Assembly: GCF_000316115.1 (NCBI RefSeq)
Contig: NZ_JH993797.1
Location: 7,227,961 to 7,291,960 of the forward strand
Direction of reading: 5' to 3'
Origin: Leptolyngbya sp. PCC 7375
GTDB taxonomy: Bacteria; Cyanobacteriota; Cyanobacteriia; Phormidesmidales; Phormidesmidaceae
DNA: 64,000 nt
This document shows positions 16,376-25,527 of the stretch, one piece after another (within the stretch, counting starts at the first letter, position 1; every line of letters begins with the position of its first letter). Both the position numbers and the translations under genes were made by a program. The notes under the pieces are model-generated. The model was not told the DNA's origin. It made no database searches and saw nothing but the letters and a program-made list of their open reading frames with translations.

Positions 16376-17599
16376 TTACACATCACCTAAAACCATGGCT
16401 TTAATGGTGCTGCCTGCCTGAATCAGGGTTTCCCCAAGCGGCACCCTGCCTAAGCCATTGGTGCGACTCAGATTAATTAAGTTTCCAGAACTATGTCCTC
16501 CTTTCGCCAGGGTAAATCGATAGCCATCGTTACCTAGGGAAAGTTGCCCCCATAAATAAGTCTCCCGCTGACCACCGGCCTTGAGATCATCGTCTGTCTT
16601 TGCCGATACAAAGGTCGGTGACCAACGAGTCTCCAGACCAGAAAGCTTACGCAAGGCTGGTTGCACAAAGCGCCAAAAGCTGACCAGGGAGGAAACGGGA
16701 TTACCCGGCAAGCCAAAATAAAGCTGCTGATTCTTGCCACTCCCAAACGTAGCCACCGTCAGAGGTTTACCGGGTTTTACAGCCACCGAGCGAATGTGGA
16801 TAGTCGCTCCCAATTCCGCCAGAATTTGATCCACATAGTCATAGTCACCCACAGACACTCCACCGGATGAAATCACGACATCTGCTTGATTGAGGGCATC
16901 AGCAATCGCCTGCCGCGTGGCTGCCTTTTGGTCTGGCACAATTCCTAAAGGCATAGGCACCGCACCTGCTTGAGCGATCAAAGCTGCCAAGGCATAGCGA
17001 TTAGAATCCACGATTTGCCCAGGTGCTAAGGGCTGATTTACATCAACTAACTCATCTCCGGTGGATAAAATTGCCACGCGGGGACGTCGATACACAGACA
17101 CAGACACACACTGCGCTGCCGCTAGCACGGCTATTTCAGTAGCTCCAATTTTGATGCCAGGCTTTAATAACTCTGCCCCTGCCTGGTAGAAGCTCCCTTG
17201 CTTACGGATAAAAGCTTGGGCTAAAGGAGCGGTCAATACAGTTACCTGCGGTCCCCCACGCTGGGTATTTTCTTGAATCACAATGGTATCGGCACCAGTG
17301 GGCACCATGCCCCCGGTAAAGATGCGAGCTGCTTCACCCGTCCGTAGCTCGCATTTAGGTACCTGTCCCGCCGGAATTTCCTCTACAACGGTCAAGGTGG
17401 CGGGGACTGTTTTTACATCGTCATACCGCACCGCATAGCCATCCATGGCTGAGTTATTCCAATGGGGAAAATCCAGCTGACTACTTATGGGTTGGCCTAA
17501 AACTCGTCCTAAACAGTTCCCTAAAGACGCTGTTTCTAGAGCCTCCACAGGGGTTACCAGGTCTAGGATCAACTTTTCCGCATCGTTTGCAGGCACCAT
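16376..17599 (-). CDS. moeA: Molybdopterin molybdenumtransferase
   Basis: Cytoplasmic enzyme that inserts molybdate into molybdopterin-AMP, the last step of molybdenum cofactor synthesis (needed for nitrate reductase). Recognised by NNSAMDGYAVR, IFTGGMVPTGADTIV, STGDELV, SSGGVSVGDYDYV and FGLPGNPVSS. With the start at 17599 it is 407 residues, the normal length; an open extension to 17707 adds an atypical 36-residue leader and crosses an intergenic repeat, so it is rejected. It is divergent from pepP with a 368-bp gap. No other mo genes are nearby. Confidence 0.96.
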   Translation of the reverse strand: MVPANDAEKLILDLVTPVEALETASLGNCLGRVLGQPISSQLDFPHWNNSAMDGYAVRYDDVKTVPATLTVVEEIPAGQVPKCELRTGEAARIFTGGMVPTGADTIVIQENTQRGGPQVTVLTAPLAQAFIRKQGSFYQAGAELLKPGIKIGATEIAVLAAAQCVSVSVYRRPRVAILSTGDELVDVNQPLAPGQIVDSNRYALAALIAQAGAVPMPLGIVPDQKAATRQAIADALNQADVVISSGGVSVGDYDYVDQILAELGATIHIRSVAVKPGKPLTVATFGSGKNQQLYFGLPGNPVSSLVSFWRFVQPALRKLSGLETRWSPTFVSAKTDDDLKAGGQRETYLWGQLSLGNDGYRFTLAKGGHSSGNLINLSRTNGLGRVPLGETLIQAGSTIKAMVLGDV

Positions 17600-17967
17600 A
17601 GGCTTTAATTTTAAATTTTGATTCTTCTCAGATCTTGCACCAAGGTCGGTTGTGAAGCTCAAACCCACGTTGGGTTCAAAACCCAACGCTAATTGAGGGC
17701 TGTCCACTCAAGGGACAAGATTGGCTGGGCAGCTCTAAATATAGAGCTTCTAGAGATTCTTTAACCGCTTGAGCGGTTTTGAGCCAGTTAGCCTTGCGAC
17801 TTTGAGTCCAAGGCGGGTTAATGCTTCCTTGCCAGGTGCAAGATCTCAGTTCTTTGAATTTTGATTTAGACTCCGTATCAGCCATACCTAACCATATTAA
17901 AGGCCCCGGTTACGATAGGAGGGTGGGCAATGCTCACCCTCCGGATTGGTCGTTTCTGTTTTCTAAC
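17600..17967. other. moeA-pepP divergent intergenic region with inverted repeats
   Basis: Contains a 12-bp perfect inverted pair, AGATCTTGCACC (17630-17641) and GGTGCAAGATCT (17835-17846), with further weak similarity outside it. Inside are AACCCA-type arms at about 17667-17693 and TAACCGCTTGAGCGGTTTTG (hairpin) at about 17761-17780. A GGAGGGTGGGCAATGC / CTCACCCTCC palindrome lies at about 17919-17942. It must carry both promoters; no clear boxes stand out. Confidence 0.5.
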
Positions 17968-19350
17968 ATGCCCTTCGCTTCTAGCCTTGTAAAATCCCTT
18001 GAACACCGTCGCCAGCAATTGGCAAAGCACCTGGATCACCCGGTCTTACTCTGGTCGGGGCAAGCAACGCCACGCAACTTTCCGGCTAACACCCATCCGT
18101 TTCGACCTAGCAGTCACTTTCTTTATTTTGCAGGGCTGCCCTTGGAAAATGCGGTCATTCATATGGCAGATGGGCACTTAACGTTATTTATGGATGAGGC
18201 GACACCGGCTGAAGCACTATGGCATGGTCCTAGCCCTAGTCGCACTGAGTTGGCCAATAAAATTGGTGCTGGCAAAGCCTTACCTTTAGAAGACTTAAAA
18301 CATTTTGTGGGCGATCAGGTGGCTACTCTCAAGGTACAAGATAATGCCACAGCGGTGCACCAGGAACAACTTTTAAATCGCTCGATTCCTATCGCCAAAC
18401 AATCTCAGGATCAAGATCTGGCCTTGCTCCAGGCTATTGTGCAACTACGCATGTGTCACGATGACTATGCCCTGGATGAGATGCGTCGTGCCGCAGGGGT
18501 TTCAGTCGCAGCCCACAGGGCAGGCATGGCGGCAACAAAACTGGGGCAAAACCTGACTGAGGCCCATGTGCGGGCAGCCATGGAACAGGTGATCATGGCC
18601 CATGGCATGACCTGTGCTTATAACAGTATTGTGACGGTCCATGGTGAAGTTCTCCACAACAACCATTACCACTATGCCCTAGGGGAAAACGATTTAGTGT
18701 TGGCGGATGTGGGGGCAGAAACCGAGACGGGTTGGGCGTCAGACATTACCCGCACCTGGCCTGCTGGTGGCAAATTTTCATCGACTCAGCGAGACCTTTA
18801 TGATGTGGTTTTGGCCGCCCATGATGCTTGCATTGAGGCGGCCAAACCTGGCGTGGAATATCGGGAGTTGCATCTCTTGGCCTGTCGAACTCTGGCAGCG
18901 GGTCTGGTAGACCTTGGCATTCTCATCGGTCAGCCTGATGACCTGGTGGAACAAGATGCCCACGCGTTGTTCTTTCCCCACGGTGTCGGTCATCTGTTGG
19001 GGTTAGATGTGCATGATATGGAAGATTTGGGCGACCTGGCAGGGTATGCCAGCGGTCGCAGTCGTAGTGACCGTTTTGGCCTCGGCTTTCTGCGTCTTGA
19101 TCGGCCTCTGCAGACAGGCATGGCAGTGACCATTGAGCCTGGCTTTTATCAGGTGCCGGGCATTTTGGAGGATAAGGGCAATTGCGATCGCTATGCCCAC
19201 ATCGTCAACTGGGACCGCCTGGCCCAGTTTAGTGATGTCAGAGGCATCCGCATCGAAGATGATGTGCTGATGACCGAAAATGGCTGTGAGGTCATCACAA
19301 AAGATCTACCAACGCAGGCTAAGGATATCGAGGCATTAATAACAAATTAG
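17968..19350 (+). CDS. pepP: Aminopeptidase P family (Xaa-Pro aminopeptidase)
   Basis: Dinuclear Mn2+ peptidase that removes N-terminal residues preceding proline; cytoplasmic. It has about 460 residues with an AMP_N domain (about 1-140) and a pita-bread catalytic domain. Metal ligands are visible in DVGAETETGWASDITRTWP (two Asp), HGVGHLLGLDVHD (His), TIEPGFY (Glu) and IRIEDDVLM (Glu). ATG at 17968 gives the family's normal N-terminus; the open frame to 17821 adds 49 atypical residues crossing palindromic repeats. It converges on gor with a palindrome between them. Confidence 0.92.
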   Translation: MPFASSLVKSLEHRRQQLAKHLDHPVLLWSGQATPRNFPANTHPFRPSSHFLYFAGLPLENAVIHMADGHLTLFMDEATPAEALWHGPSPSRTELANKIGAGKALPLEDLKHFVGDQVATLKVQDNATAVHQEQLLNRSIPIAKQSQDQDLALLQAIVQLRMCHDDYALDEMRRAAGVSVAAHRAGMAATKLGQNLTEAHVRAAMEQVIMAHGMTCAYNSIVTVHGEVLHNNHYHYALGENDLVLADVGAETETGWASDITRTWPAGGKFSSTQRDLYDVVLAAHDACIEAAKPGVEYRELHLLACRTLAAGLVDLGILIGQPDDLVEQDAHALFFPHGVGHLLGLDVHDMEDLGDLAGYASGRSRSDRFGLGFLRLDRPLQTGMAVTIEPGFYQVPGILEDKGNCDRYAHIVNWDRLAQFSDVRGIRIEDDVLMTENGCEVITKDLPTQAKDIEALITN

Positions 19351-19361
19351 GGGGTTAATTG

Positions 19362-19405
19362 TTCCTGGCGTAGGGACATTCCATGGAACATCCTTACACC
19401 AGGAA
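19362..19405. repeat. 44-bp palindrome between convergent genes
   Basis: Outer arms TTCCTGG / CCAGGAA enclose GTAGGGACATTCCATGG and its near complement. It belongs to the GTAGRGRCGTTCCATGG family found at four other loci here. Placed 12 bp after the pepP stop and 23 bp after the gor stop, it could end transcription from both sides, though it lacks a clear T run. Confidence 0.8.
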
Positions 19406-19427
19406 TACGATTTCCCATATCACTTGT

Positions 19428-20768
19428 TTACCGCATGGTGACGAACTCTTCTGCTGAGCTCGGGTGAATCCCTACGGTGGCATCAAAATCTGCTTTGGTT
19501 GCCCCCATTTTGACCGCCACCGCCACCCCTTGAATAATCTCAGCGGCAGCATCACCCACCATATGTGCCCCCAGAACCTTATCAGTCTGCACATGCACAA
19601 TCAGTTTCATAAGCGTTTTCTCTTCTAGCTTAGGCAGGGTATAGTACATCGGTCTGAATCGGGACCGATACACCCGAATGGCGACTTCGCCATATTTCTC
19701 CATGGCCTCGGTTTCAGTCATACCCACCGTGGCCACCTCTGGTGTGGTGAATACGGCTGAAGGGACATTTTCATGGCTCATTACCCGACGTTTGCCACCG
19801 TAGTGGGTATCGGCAAACACCCGCCCCTCATTAATGGCGACAGGCGTGAGATTAATGCGGTCGGTGCAATCTCCGACAGCATAGATATTGGATTCTGCTG
19901 TCTGGCTATGGGCATCGACAACAATGGCCCCATTTTTCACCTCTACCCGAGTATTTTCCAAACCCAGATTCTCTAGTCGAGGGATACGCCCCAGGGCAGA
20001 AAGACCAACAACATCAGTCAGTACCAGGTTGTTATTTTTGAGATTAACCTGAAGTCCCTCATTGGTTTTCTCAAGGCTAACCAGCTCATCATTAATAATT
20101 TGAATGCCGTGGCGCAGCATGGCATCTTGGACCTCGGTGCGAATATCCTCATCAAAGCCGCGCAAAATCTTATCGCGTCGAATAATTTGGGTGACTTCTG
20201 TTCCCAAAGCATTGAGGACGCAGGCAAACTCACAGCCAATGTAGCCACCGCCAAAGATCACCAGGCGTTTGGGCTGCTGCGCTAAGTGGAAAATCTCATC
20301 GGAGGTGATGGCCAGCTCAATCCCCGGGATGTTGGGTTTACTGGGCTTGCCGCCAACGGCAATCAAAATTTTCTCCGCTGTGATTGTTTGTCCTGCCACC
20401 TCAATCGTATGGAGATCCATAATGCGGGCATGGCCCTTAAAGAGAGTCACCTCCGCATTGTCAATCATGCGTTGATAGATGGCATTTAGCCGAGTGACTT
20501 CGTCGTTGACGGCTGTAAGCATGCGAGACCAGTCAAATTTACCTGGCTCAAACGTCCAACCATAGCCTGCGGCCTCTTTCACATGGCTGGCAAAATGAGA
20601 GGCGTACACCATGAGCTTTTTGGGCACACACCCCCGGTTTACACAGGTGCCGCCCAAGCGATCAAATTCTGCCACCGCGACCTTTGCCCCATACTGGGCA
20701 GCCCGTCTAGCGGTCGCAATGCCACCGGAACCAGCACCAATCGCAAACAGGTCAAAATCATAGGCCAT
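19428..20768 (-). CDS. gor: Glutathione reductase
   Basis: NADPH-dependent flavoprotein that reduces glutathione disulfide, part of oxidative-stress defence. It has 446 residues. The FAD motif is AIGAGSGGIATAR, the redox disulfide lies in GGTCVNRGCVPKKL, the NAD(P) motif is IFGGGYIGCEFA, and the C-terminal active-site helix reads GIHPSSAEEFV with the catalytic His and Glu. It starts 20 bp after the aldehyde dehydrogenase stop on the same strand, so the two are likely an operon for detoxifying reactive carbonyls and peroxides. Confidence 0.95.
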   Translation of the reverse strand: MAYDFDLFAIGAGSGGIATARRAAQYGAKVAVAEFDRLGGTCVNRGCVPKKLMVYASHFASHVKEAAGYGWTFEPGKFDWSRMLTAVNDEVTRLNAIYQRMIDNAEVTLFKGHARIMDLHTIEVAGQTITAEKILIAVGGKPSKPNIPGIELAITSDEIFHLAQQPKRLVIFGGGYIGCEFACVLNALGTEVTQIIRRDKILRGFDEDIRTEVQDAMLRHGIQIINDELVSLEKTNEGLQVNLKNNNLVLTDVVGLSALGRIPRLENLGLENTRVEVKNGAIVVDAHSQTAESNIYAVGDCTDRINLTPVAINEGRVFADTHYGGKRRVMSHENVPSAVFTTPEVATVGMTETEAMEKYGEVAIRVYRSRFRPMYYTLPKLEEKTLMKLIVHVQTDKVLGAHMVGDAAAEIIQGVAVAVKMGATKADFDATVGIHPSSAEEFVTMR

Positions 20769-20788
20769 AGGTAGGTTTTCCTCTGTAA

Positions 20789-22180
20789 TTACCGGGTAAC
20801 AAGTTTTTTGATCTGGGCTAGCTTAGCTGGCTTGTAGGGCGCATAACGCCAGTCTAAATCAAACCAAAATGTCTTTTTGAGAACACTCTTGTAGTGGGAA
20901 AAGGTATCAAACGTGGCTTTGCCATGATAGCTACCCATACCGCTTTGTCCCACACCTCCAAAGGGTAGATCGGGGACACCAATATGCAACACCGTATCGT
21001 TGAGACAAACGCCCCCGGATGACGTGCCGGTTAATACCTGTTGTTGTTTAGCCTGATCCCGAGAGAAGAGATAAAGGGCTAAAGGCTTGGGTCGAGCATT
21101 AATTTGAGCCAGGGCCTGGTCAAATTGGTCGTAGGTTAATATCGGTAGAATGGGACCAAAAATTTCATCCTCCATCACTGGAGACTCCCAAGTGACGTTA
21201 TTCAACACGGTGGGAGCCATGTAGCGAGTGTCAGCATCAGTTTGCCCCCCAATAAGCACATCACCGCTATCGAGGAGAGCAGTTAATCGGTCAAACTGTC
21301 GCTGGTTAATAATACGACTTAAGTCAGCACTCTGGGACGGGTCATCACCAAAGAATTCACGAATCGCTGCTGTGAGTTTGGCTAAAAATGCATCTTTGAC
21401 GGTGCGGTCAATCAGCAGGTAGTCAGGAGCAATGCAGGTTTGGCCAGCATTGATAAACTTGCCCCAGGCAATCCGCTTAGCGGCATGGTCAAGGTTGATA
21501 TCGGCATCAATGATGCAGGGGCTTTTGCCGCCTAACTCCAGGGTTACAGGCGTGAGGTGCTTAGCCGCAGCTGCCATGATGATGCGACCAATGGCAGTGC
21601 CACCGGTAAAGAAGATGTGGTCAAACTTTTCGGCCAGTAGCTGCTGACTGACGCTGGCATCTCCTTCAAATACAGTGACATAGCTGGGGTCAAAGGTATT
21701 GGCAATCAGGTCGGAAACAACTTTGGCTGTATGGGGGGCATGCTCAGATGGCTTCAGAATGGCACAGTTTCCAGCTGCGATCGCACCCACTAGCGGCGAT
21801 ACCATCAATTGGAATGGATAGTTCCAGGGACCAATAATCAGGACTACGCCTAACGGATCAGGCTGTACCCATGCCGACGACGGAAAGTTCTCCAGCGTTG
21901 ACTTGACTCGCTTGGGCTTCATCCAACGTTTGAGTTTTTTGAGCGCCAGGTTAATTTCTGAAAGGGTGGCGATTTCAAAATAAGCTTCAAACTCAGGTCG
22001 TCCTAAATCAGCCTTGGCCGCAGCTACAATGTCTGATTGACGCTCAATAATAGCCTGCTTGAGTTTGGTCAGCTGAGCCAGACGAAACTCTAAAGGTTTA
22101 GTCTGCCCCGAAGCAAAGAAAGCTCGCTGCTGCTCAAGGGCAATGGGAATGGGAAAAGATTTTGTCAGCTGAGCCGTCAT
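20789..22180 (-). CDS. Aldehyde dehydrogenase, class 3 type
   Basis: NAD(P)-dependent oxidoreductase of 463 residues that converts fatty or apocarotenoid aldehydes to acids; cyanobacterial members of this class do both. Motifs: IIGPWNYPFQL, KPSEHAPHTAK, FFTGGTAIGR, LELGGKSPCIID (general-base Glu) and NAGQTCIAPDYLL (catalytic Cys), with FGPILPIL further on. No signal peptide; a slightly basic, proline-containing C-terminal tail may touch membranes. It is first in the pair with gor. The substrate cannot be fixed from sequence. Confidence 0.93.
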   Translation of the reverse strand: MTAQLTKSFPIPIALEQQRAFFASGQTKPLEFRLAQLTKLKQAIIERQSDIVAAAKADLGRPEFEAYFEIATLSEINLALKKLKRWMKPKRVKSTLENFPSSAWVQPDPLGVVLIIGPWNYPFQLMVSPLVGAIAAGNCAILKPSEHAPHTAKVVSDLIANTFDPSYVTVFEGDASVSQQLLAEKFDHIFFTGGTAIGRIIMAAAAKHLTPVTLELGGKSPCIIDADINLDHAAKRIAWGKFINAGQTCIAPDYLLIDRTVKDAFLAKLTAAIREFFGDDPSQSADLSRIINQRQFDRLTALLDSGDVLIGGQTDADTRYMAPTVLNNVTWESPVMEDEIFGPILPILTYDQFDQALAQINARPKPLALYLFSRDQAKQQQVLTGTSSGGVCLNDTVLHIGVPDLPFGGVGQSGMGSYHGKATFDTFSHYKSVLKKTFWFDLDWRYAPYKPAKLAQIKKLVTR

Positions 22181-22334
22181 AGTTCAGTAGGGCAGATAGC
22201 GCAAAAGTTTAGAGGGTTACACAATCTATGATGTCGTGAACTCACTTATCTGACCAGCCTCTGTTAAGCATGTTTTCTGTCAGGCTTAAAACAGAATCAT
22301 CCTGCTGCTGTCATTTTAATCCTGAGGTTTTTCA

Positions 22335-23744
22335 TTGACACAATCTCCCATGTTCCAGACCACCCGCCGCCGTTTGGCGCTGTGGTACACGGCCATCACC
22401 GGTATTCTGCTGATCATTTTTGCCAGCGGCGTGTACTTCTATGTGCGCAATACGCTGGTGGAACGGGTAGATGACACCTTAAATCATGTGGTGGAGGTGG
22501 TGCAGCGCTCATTGGTGATCGAAGCCGCAGCCCCATCCTCAGGTCGGGTGCTGACCGCTGCAGGTGTTAAAGGGCAAGCTCCCCTACAGGTGAATGTGGA
22601 AGATAGCTTTCGCGATAATGCCCAGACCCTAGAAGACGACCACATTGAAATTGAATGGTTTGGCCCCAACGGTCAACTACAGTGGAGTACCCTGTCAGTC
22701 CCTAGCAACTTGCCACTTCAGGTAAATGCTGCTGGGGAAACGGTGCACCTCAGACATCGTTCAAACAATGGCCAGAACGATGGAGAGGATACCGATCAGG
22801 TACTCCGGCAAATTAGCCGCCGAGTGCAGATCAACAACCAGGTACTGGGCTATTTGCGGGTTAGTCACCCCTGGTTTGAGGTGAGCAAACCCAGCCGTCA
22901 GCTGGTAATCGATCTGAGTGTTTGGTCTGGTCTGGTCATGGTGGCCACTGGCACCATTGGCTGGCTCCTGTCGGGGCTAGCCATGGCCCCGGTACGCCAG
23001 TCCTATCAGCAGCTCAAGCAGTTCACGGCGGATGCCTCCCACGAACTACGCAATCCCATTGCTGTCATCCAAACCAATGTGCAGGTGGCGCTGGCGGATC
23101 CTGAGCCGGATGTAGAGTTTCAGCACAGTCAGCTACAGGTGGTAGAACGGTTGACCCGGCGCTTGGGCCGTTTGGTAGACAACCTGCTGTTTCTGGCTCG
23201 ACAGGATGGGGGGCTAATACCGATGCAGTGGGAGCACCTGGACCTTAATAAACTGCTATTAGACGTGATTGAAGAACAGTCTCTCGTAGCTCAGAGTCAG
23301 GGGTTAGATTTGATCTATAATCCCATGCCATCTGATGTGTCCATGCCTCGACTCACTGGCGATCGCGACCAGTTGATTCGCCTATTTACGAACCTGATTA
23401 GCAATGCGATCCAGTACACCCCCGAGGGTAAGGTGACCGTCACCCTAGACACTACTCACTGGCAAGGCCAAGACGCATCCAAAGTAACCGTATGCGATAC
23501 CGGTATTGGGATCTCAAAAGAACTACAGCCCCAGGTGTTTGACCGGTTTTATCGGGTAGATAAGGCCCGCAGTCGTCGTGATGGAGCAGGCTCGGGGTTG
23601 GGATTAGCGATCGCAAAAGCCATCATCACTAACCACCAAGGCCGCATCCAGCTAGAGAGCCAGACTGGACAAGGAACAACGGTAACGGCAACGCTGCCTT
23701 GTCATATAAAATCCGAATTATTAAACCCGATTAAAAATGGATAA
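22335..23744 (+). CDS. Membrane sensor histidine kinase (orphan)
   Basis: A 469-residue two-component sensor. Transmembrane helices at about 17-37 and 191-214 bracket a periplasmic sensor of about 150 residues. The H box is TADASHELRNPIA (His236), the N box LISNAIQYTPEG, G1 VCDTGIGI and G2 GSGLGLAIAK. A TTG start at 22335 has a GAGG site 8 nt upstream; ATG at 22350 is the alternative but lacks one. N-terminal sequence resembles RppB/NrsS-type kinases, but there is no response regulator next to it, so signal and partner are unknown. Confidence 0.9.
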   Translation: MTQSPMFQTTRRRLALWYTAITGILLIIFASGVYFYVRNTLVERVDDTLNHVVEVVQRSLVIEAAAPSSGRVLTAAGVKGQAPLQVNVEDSFRDNAQTLEDDHIEIEWFGPNGQLQWSTLSVPSNLPLQVNAAGETVHLRHRSNNGQNDGEDTDQVLRQISRRVQINNQVLGYLRVSHPWFEVSKPSRQLVIDLSVWSGLVMVATGTIGWLLSGLAMAPVRQSYQQLKQFTADASHELRNPIAVIQTNVQVALADPEPDVEFQHSQLQVVERLTRRLGRLVDNLLFLARQDGGLIPMQWEHLDLNKLLLDVIEEQSLVAQSQGLDLIYNPMPSDVSMPRLTGDRDQLIRLFTNLISNAIQYTPEGKVTVTLDTTHWQGQDASKVTVCDTGIGISKELQPQVFDRFYRVDKARSRRDGAGSGLGLAIAKAIITNHQGRIQLESQTGQGTTVTATLPCHIKSELLNPIKNG

Positions 23745-23762
23745 CCCAGTAGGGGCATGCTA

Positions 23763-24560
23763 CTACCAGACTAAACTGGCGAGCTCACCCGGTGTGTTGG
23801 GAGTAAACGTTTGTTCAACGACGGTGCCAGGTTTACCCATGGGTTTGGCCGTTCCTTGGTTGTAGGTCAAAACCACCCCCCCTGCGTTACCGGCACGAAT
23901 GGTCAGAGACTCTTGAGCCGTCCAGGAACGTTCAGCTCCCTCCTGCAAAATCCCTTCGTACGCCTCATCGCCATCAGCCGTCACGCGTACCCAAGACTGT
24001 TGAACGAACTCGACATCTACCACAATCGGCTCTTTAGGAGCTGGCGTTGTCTCGGCCTGCTCAGGTGACACTTGAGCAGGCGCTGTGGGCGCAGCTTGTC
24101 GAGGAGCTAACTGTTCAGCAGTGGCAGAATCCACAATGGGCTCAGCGGCATTTTGCGGAATCGCACGCTGCATTAGGTATGACAAGCCGCTGACTGAGAT
24201 CGCAATTAGGGCCACGTAGGCAGCATACAAGTGATAGGGACGCAGCTGGACAGACTCATGGGACCAGTTACGACCCCCTCCTTTCAGGGCAGGCATTGCC
24301 ACATAGTTCTGAGATAGAGCCTTACCGTCAAGACCCAACACATCCGCGTAGCGTCGGATTAAACCACGAATATAAACAGGCTCAGGCAGCTCAGATGTTT
24401 GAGCTTCTTCTAGGGCCATTAACAGCCTGGAACGAACTAAAACTTTACCGGCCAATTCGTCTAGCGTCTGACCACTTGCAACACGAGCATCACGTAGCAT
24501 AGACCCTATGGCCAATAACTGCTCATGCTGCGGTTTACTCGTGTAGCCTTGCCGTTTCAT
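23763..24560 (-). CDS. rodZ: RodZ-like cytoskeletal protein
   Basis: A 265-residue single-pass membrane protein. Residues 16-85 are a Cro/C1-type helix-turn-helix (MLRDARVASGQTLDELAGKV, then EPVYIRGLIRRYADVLGLD) as in RodZ, which binds MreB. A membrane helix lies near 110-130, followed by a Pro/Ala/Gln-rich linker and a C-terminal DUF4115 beta domain (SWVRVTADGDEAYEGIL). It probably helps cell shape, though cyanobacterial RodZ proteins are less studied. It follows the pseudouridine synthase gene by 71 bp and its stop faces the kinase gene's stop, 18 bp apart. Confidence 0.85.
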   Translation of the reverse strand: MKRQGYTSKPQHEQLLAIGSMLRDARVASGQTLDELAGKVLVRSRLLMALEEAQTSELPEPVYIRGLIRRYADVLGLDGKALSQNYVAMPALKGGGRNWSHESVQLRPYHLYAAYVALIAISVSGLSYLMQRAIPQNAAEPIVDSATAEQLAPRQAAPTAPAQVSPEQAETTPAPKEPIVVDVEFVQQSWVRVTADGDEAYEGILQEGAERSWTAQESLTIRAGNAGGVVLTYNQGTAKPMGKPGTVVEQTFTPNTPGELASLVW

Positions 24561-24631
24561 AAGTTCAAAATGTTTCTTAACAATTTAACCACACTGACGT
24601 GATCCAAGCATACGTTGCTGGAAATGGCGAA

Positions 24632-25393
24632 TCAGAGAAGACTCAAGAGTTTCTTAGTCTCTTCTGATGTTAGGTGACGACAATGCCCCAACGGTAAATC
24701 TCCTAGACAGATAAAACCAATGGCACTGCGATGAAGACTCATGACAGGATGACCTAATTGCTCAGCAACATGACGAATCTGACGATTACGACCTTCACGC
24801 AAAACAATCTCTAGCAAAGCAGGGGAGTTAGGGTGCAACACCCTAACCTCTGCAGGCGCGGTCATTTTGCCTGCTAAATTCACACCAAGACGCCACTGGT
24901 CTAAACTGGCCTGATCGGGAGAACCTTGTACCCTTACCCGATAGGTTTTGGAAATATGGTGACGGGGATGGGTCAAGGTTTGAGTCAGTTGGCCATGGTT
25001 GGTGAGTAACAGTGCCCCAGTAGAATCTGTATCTAGACGACCTACAGGATGTAAACGAACATCGCCTTGACGCAGTTCCTGGGGAAGCAAATCAATCACC
25101 GTTTTCCGACCTTGGGGATCATCACAGGTGGAAACTACGCCCTGAGGCTTATTTAGCAGCACATAGTGATTCTTTGGACGATTGTCTGGTTTGAGAGAAC
25201 GGCCATCAATTCGAATATCATCCACCGCTGGATTGGCCCGTTGACCGATGTGGGCCTTAACACCATTGACGGTGATATGCCCTTGAGAAATCAACAACTC
25301 CGACTGACGTCGTGAGGCCACACCCCACTGTGACAGAAGCTTCTGAAGTTTTTCGTCGGATGACACGGGTTTAGACAATAACAGCTTAGACAA
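24632..25393 (-). CDS. rluB: 23S rRNA pseudouridine synthase, RsuA/RluB family
   Basis: A 253-residue cytoplasmic RNA-modifying enzyme. An N-terminal S4 domain (LQKLLSQWGVASRRQSELLI) is followed by the catalytic domain with HPVGRLDTDSTGALLLTNHG, whose Asp is the nucleophile, and GRNRQIRHVAEQLGHPV. RsuA, RluB, RluE and RluF are close relatives; the RluB assignment is the best guess by motif (VGRLD...GRNRQIR) and length. It precedes rodZ in the same direction. Confidence 0.85.
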   Translation of the reverse strand: MSKLLLSKPVSSDEKLQKLLSQWGVASRRQSELLISQGHITVNGVKAHIGQRANPAVDDIRIDGRSLKPDNRPKNHYVLLNKPQGVVSTCDDPQGRKTVIDLLPQELRQGDVRLHPVGRLDTDSTGALLLTNHGQLTQTLTHPRHHISKTYRVRVQGSPDQASLDQWRLGVNLAGKMTAPAEVRVLHPNSPALLEIVLREGRNRQIRHVAEQLGHPVMSLHRSAIGFICLGDLPLGHCRHLTSEETKKLLSLL

Positions 25394-25527
25394 TGCTCCA
25401 AACCAAACTATATTCTTTTGAAGATAAACCTCGGGTGCATGTTACAGCACTTTAACTAAGCCTGTTAATACAGAAAAGTTTGAAGCTCTGCCTTAGTGTA
25501 CATCAGTGATTCTACGTAATGAACACG

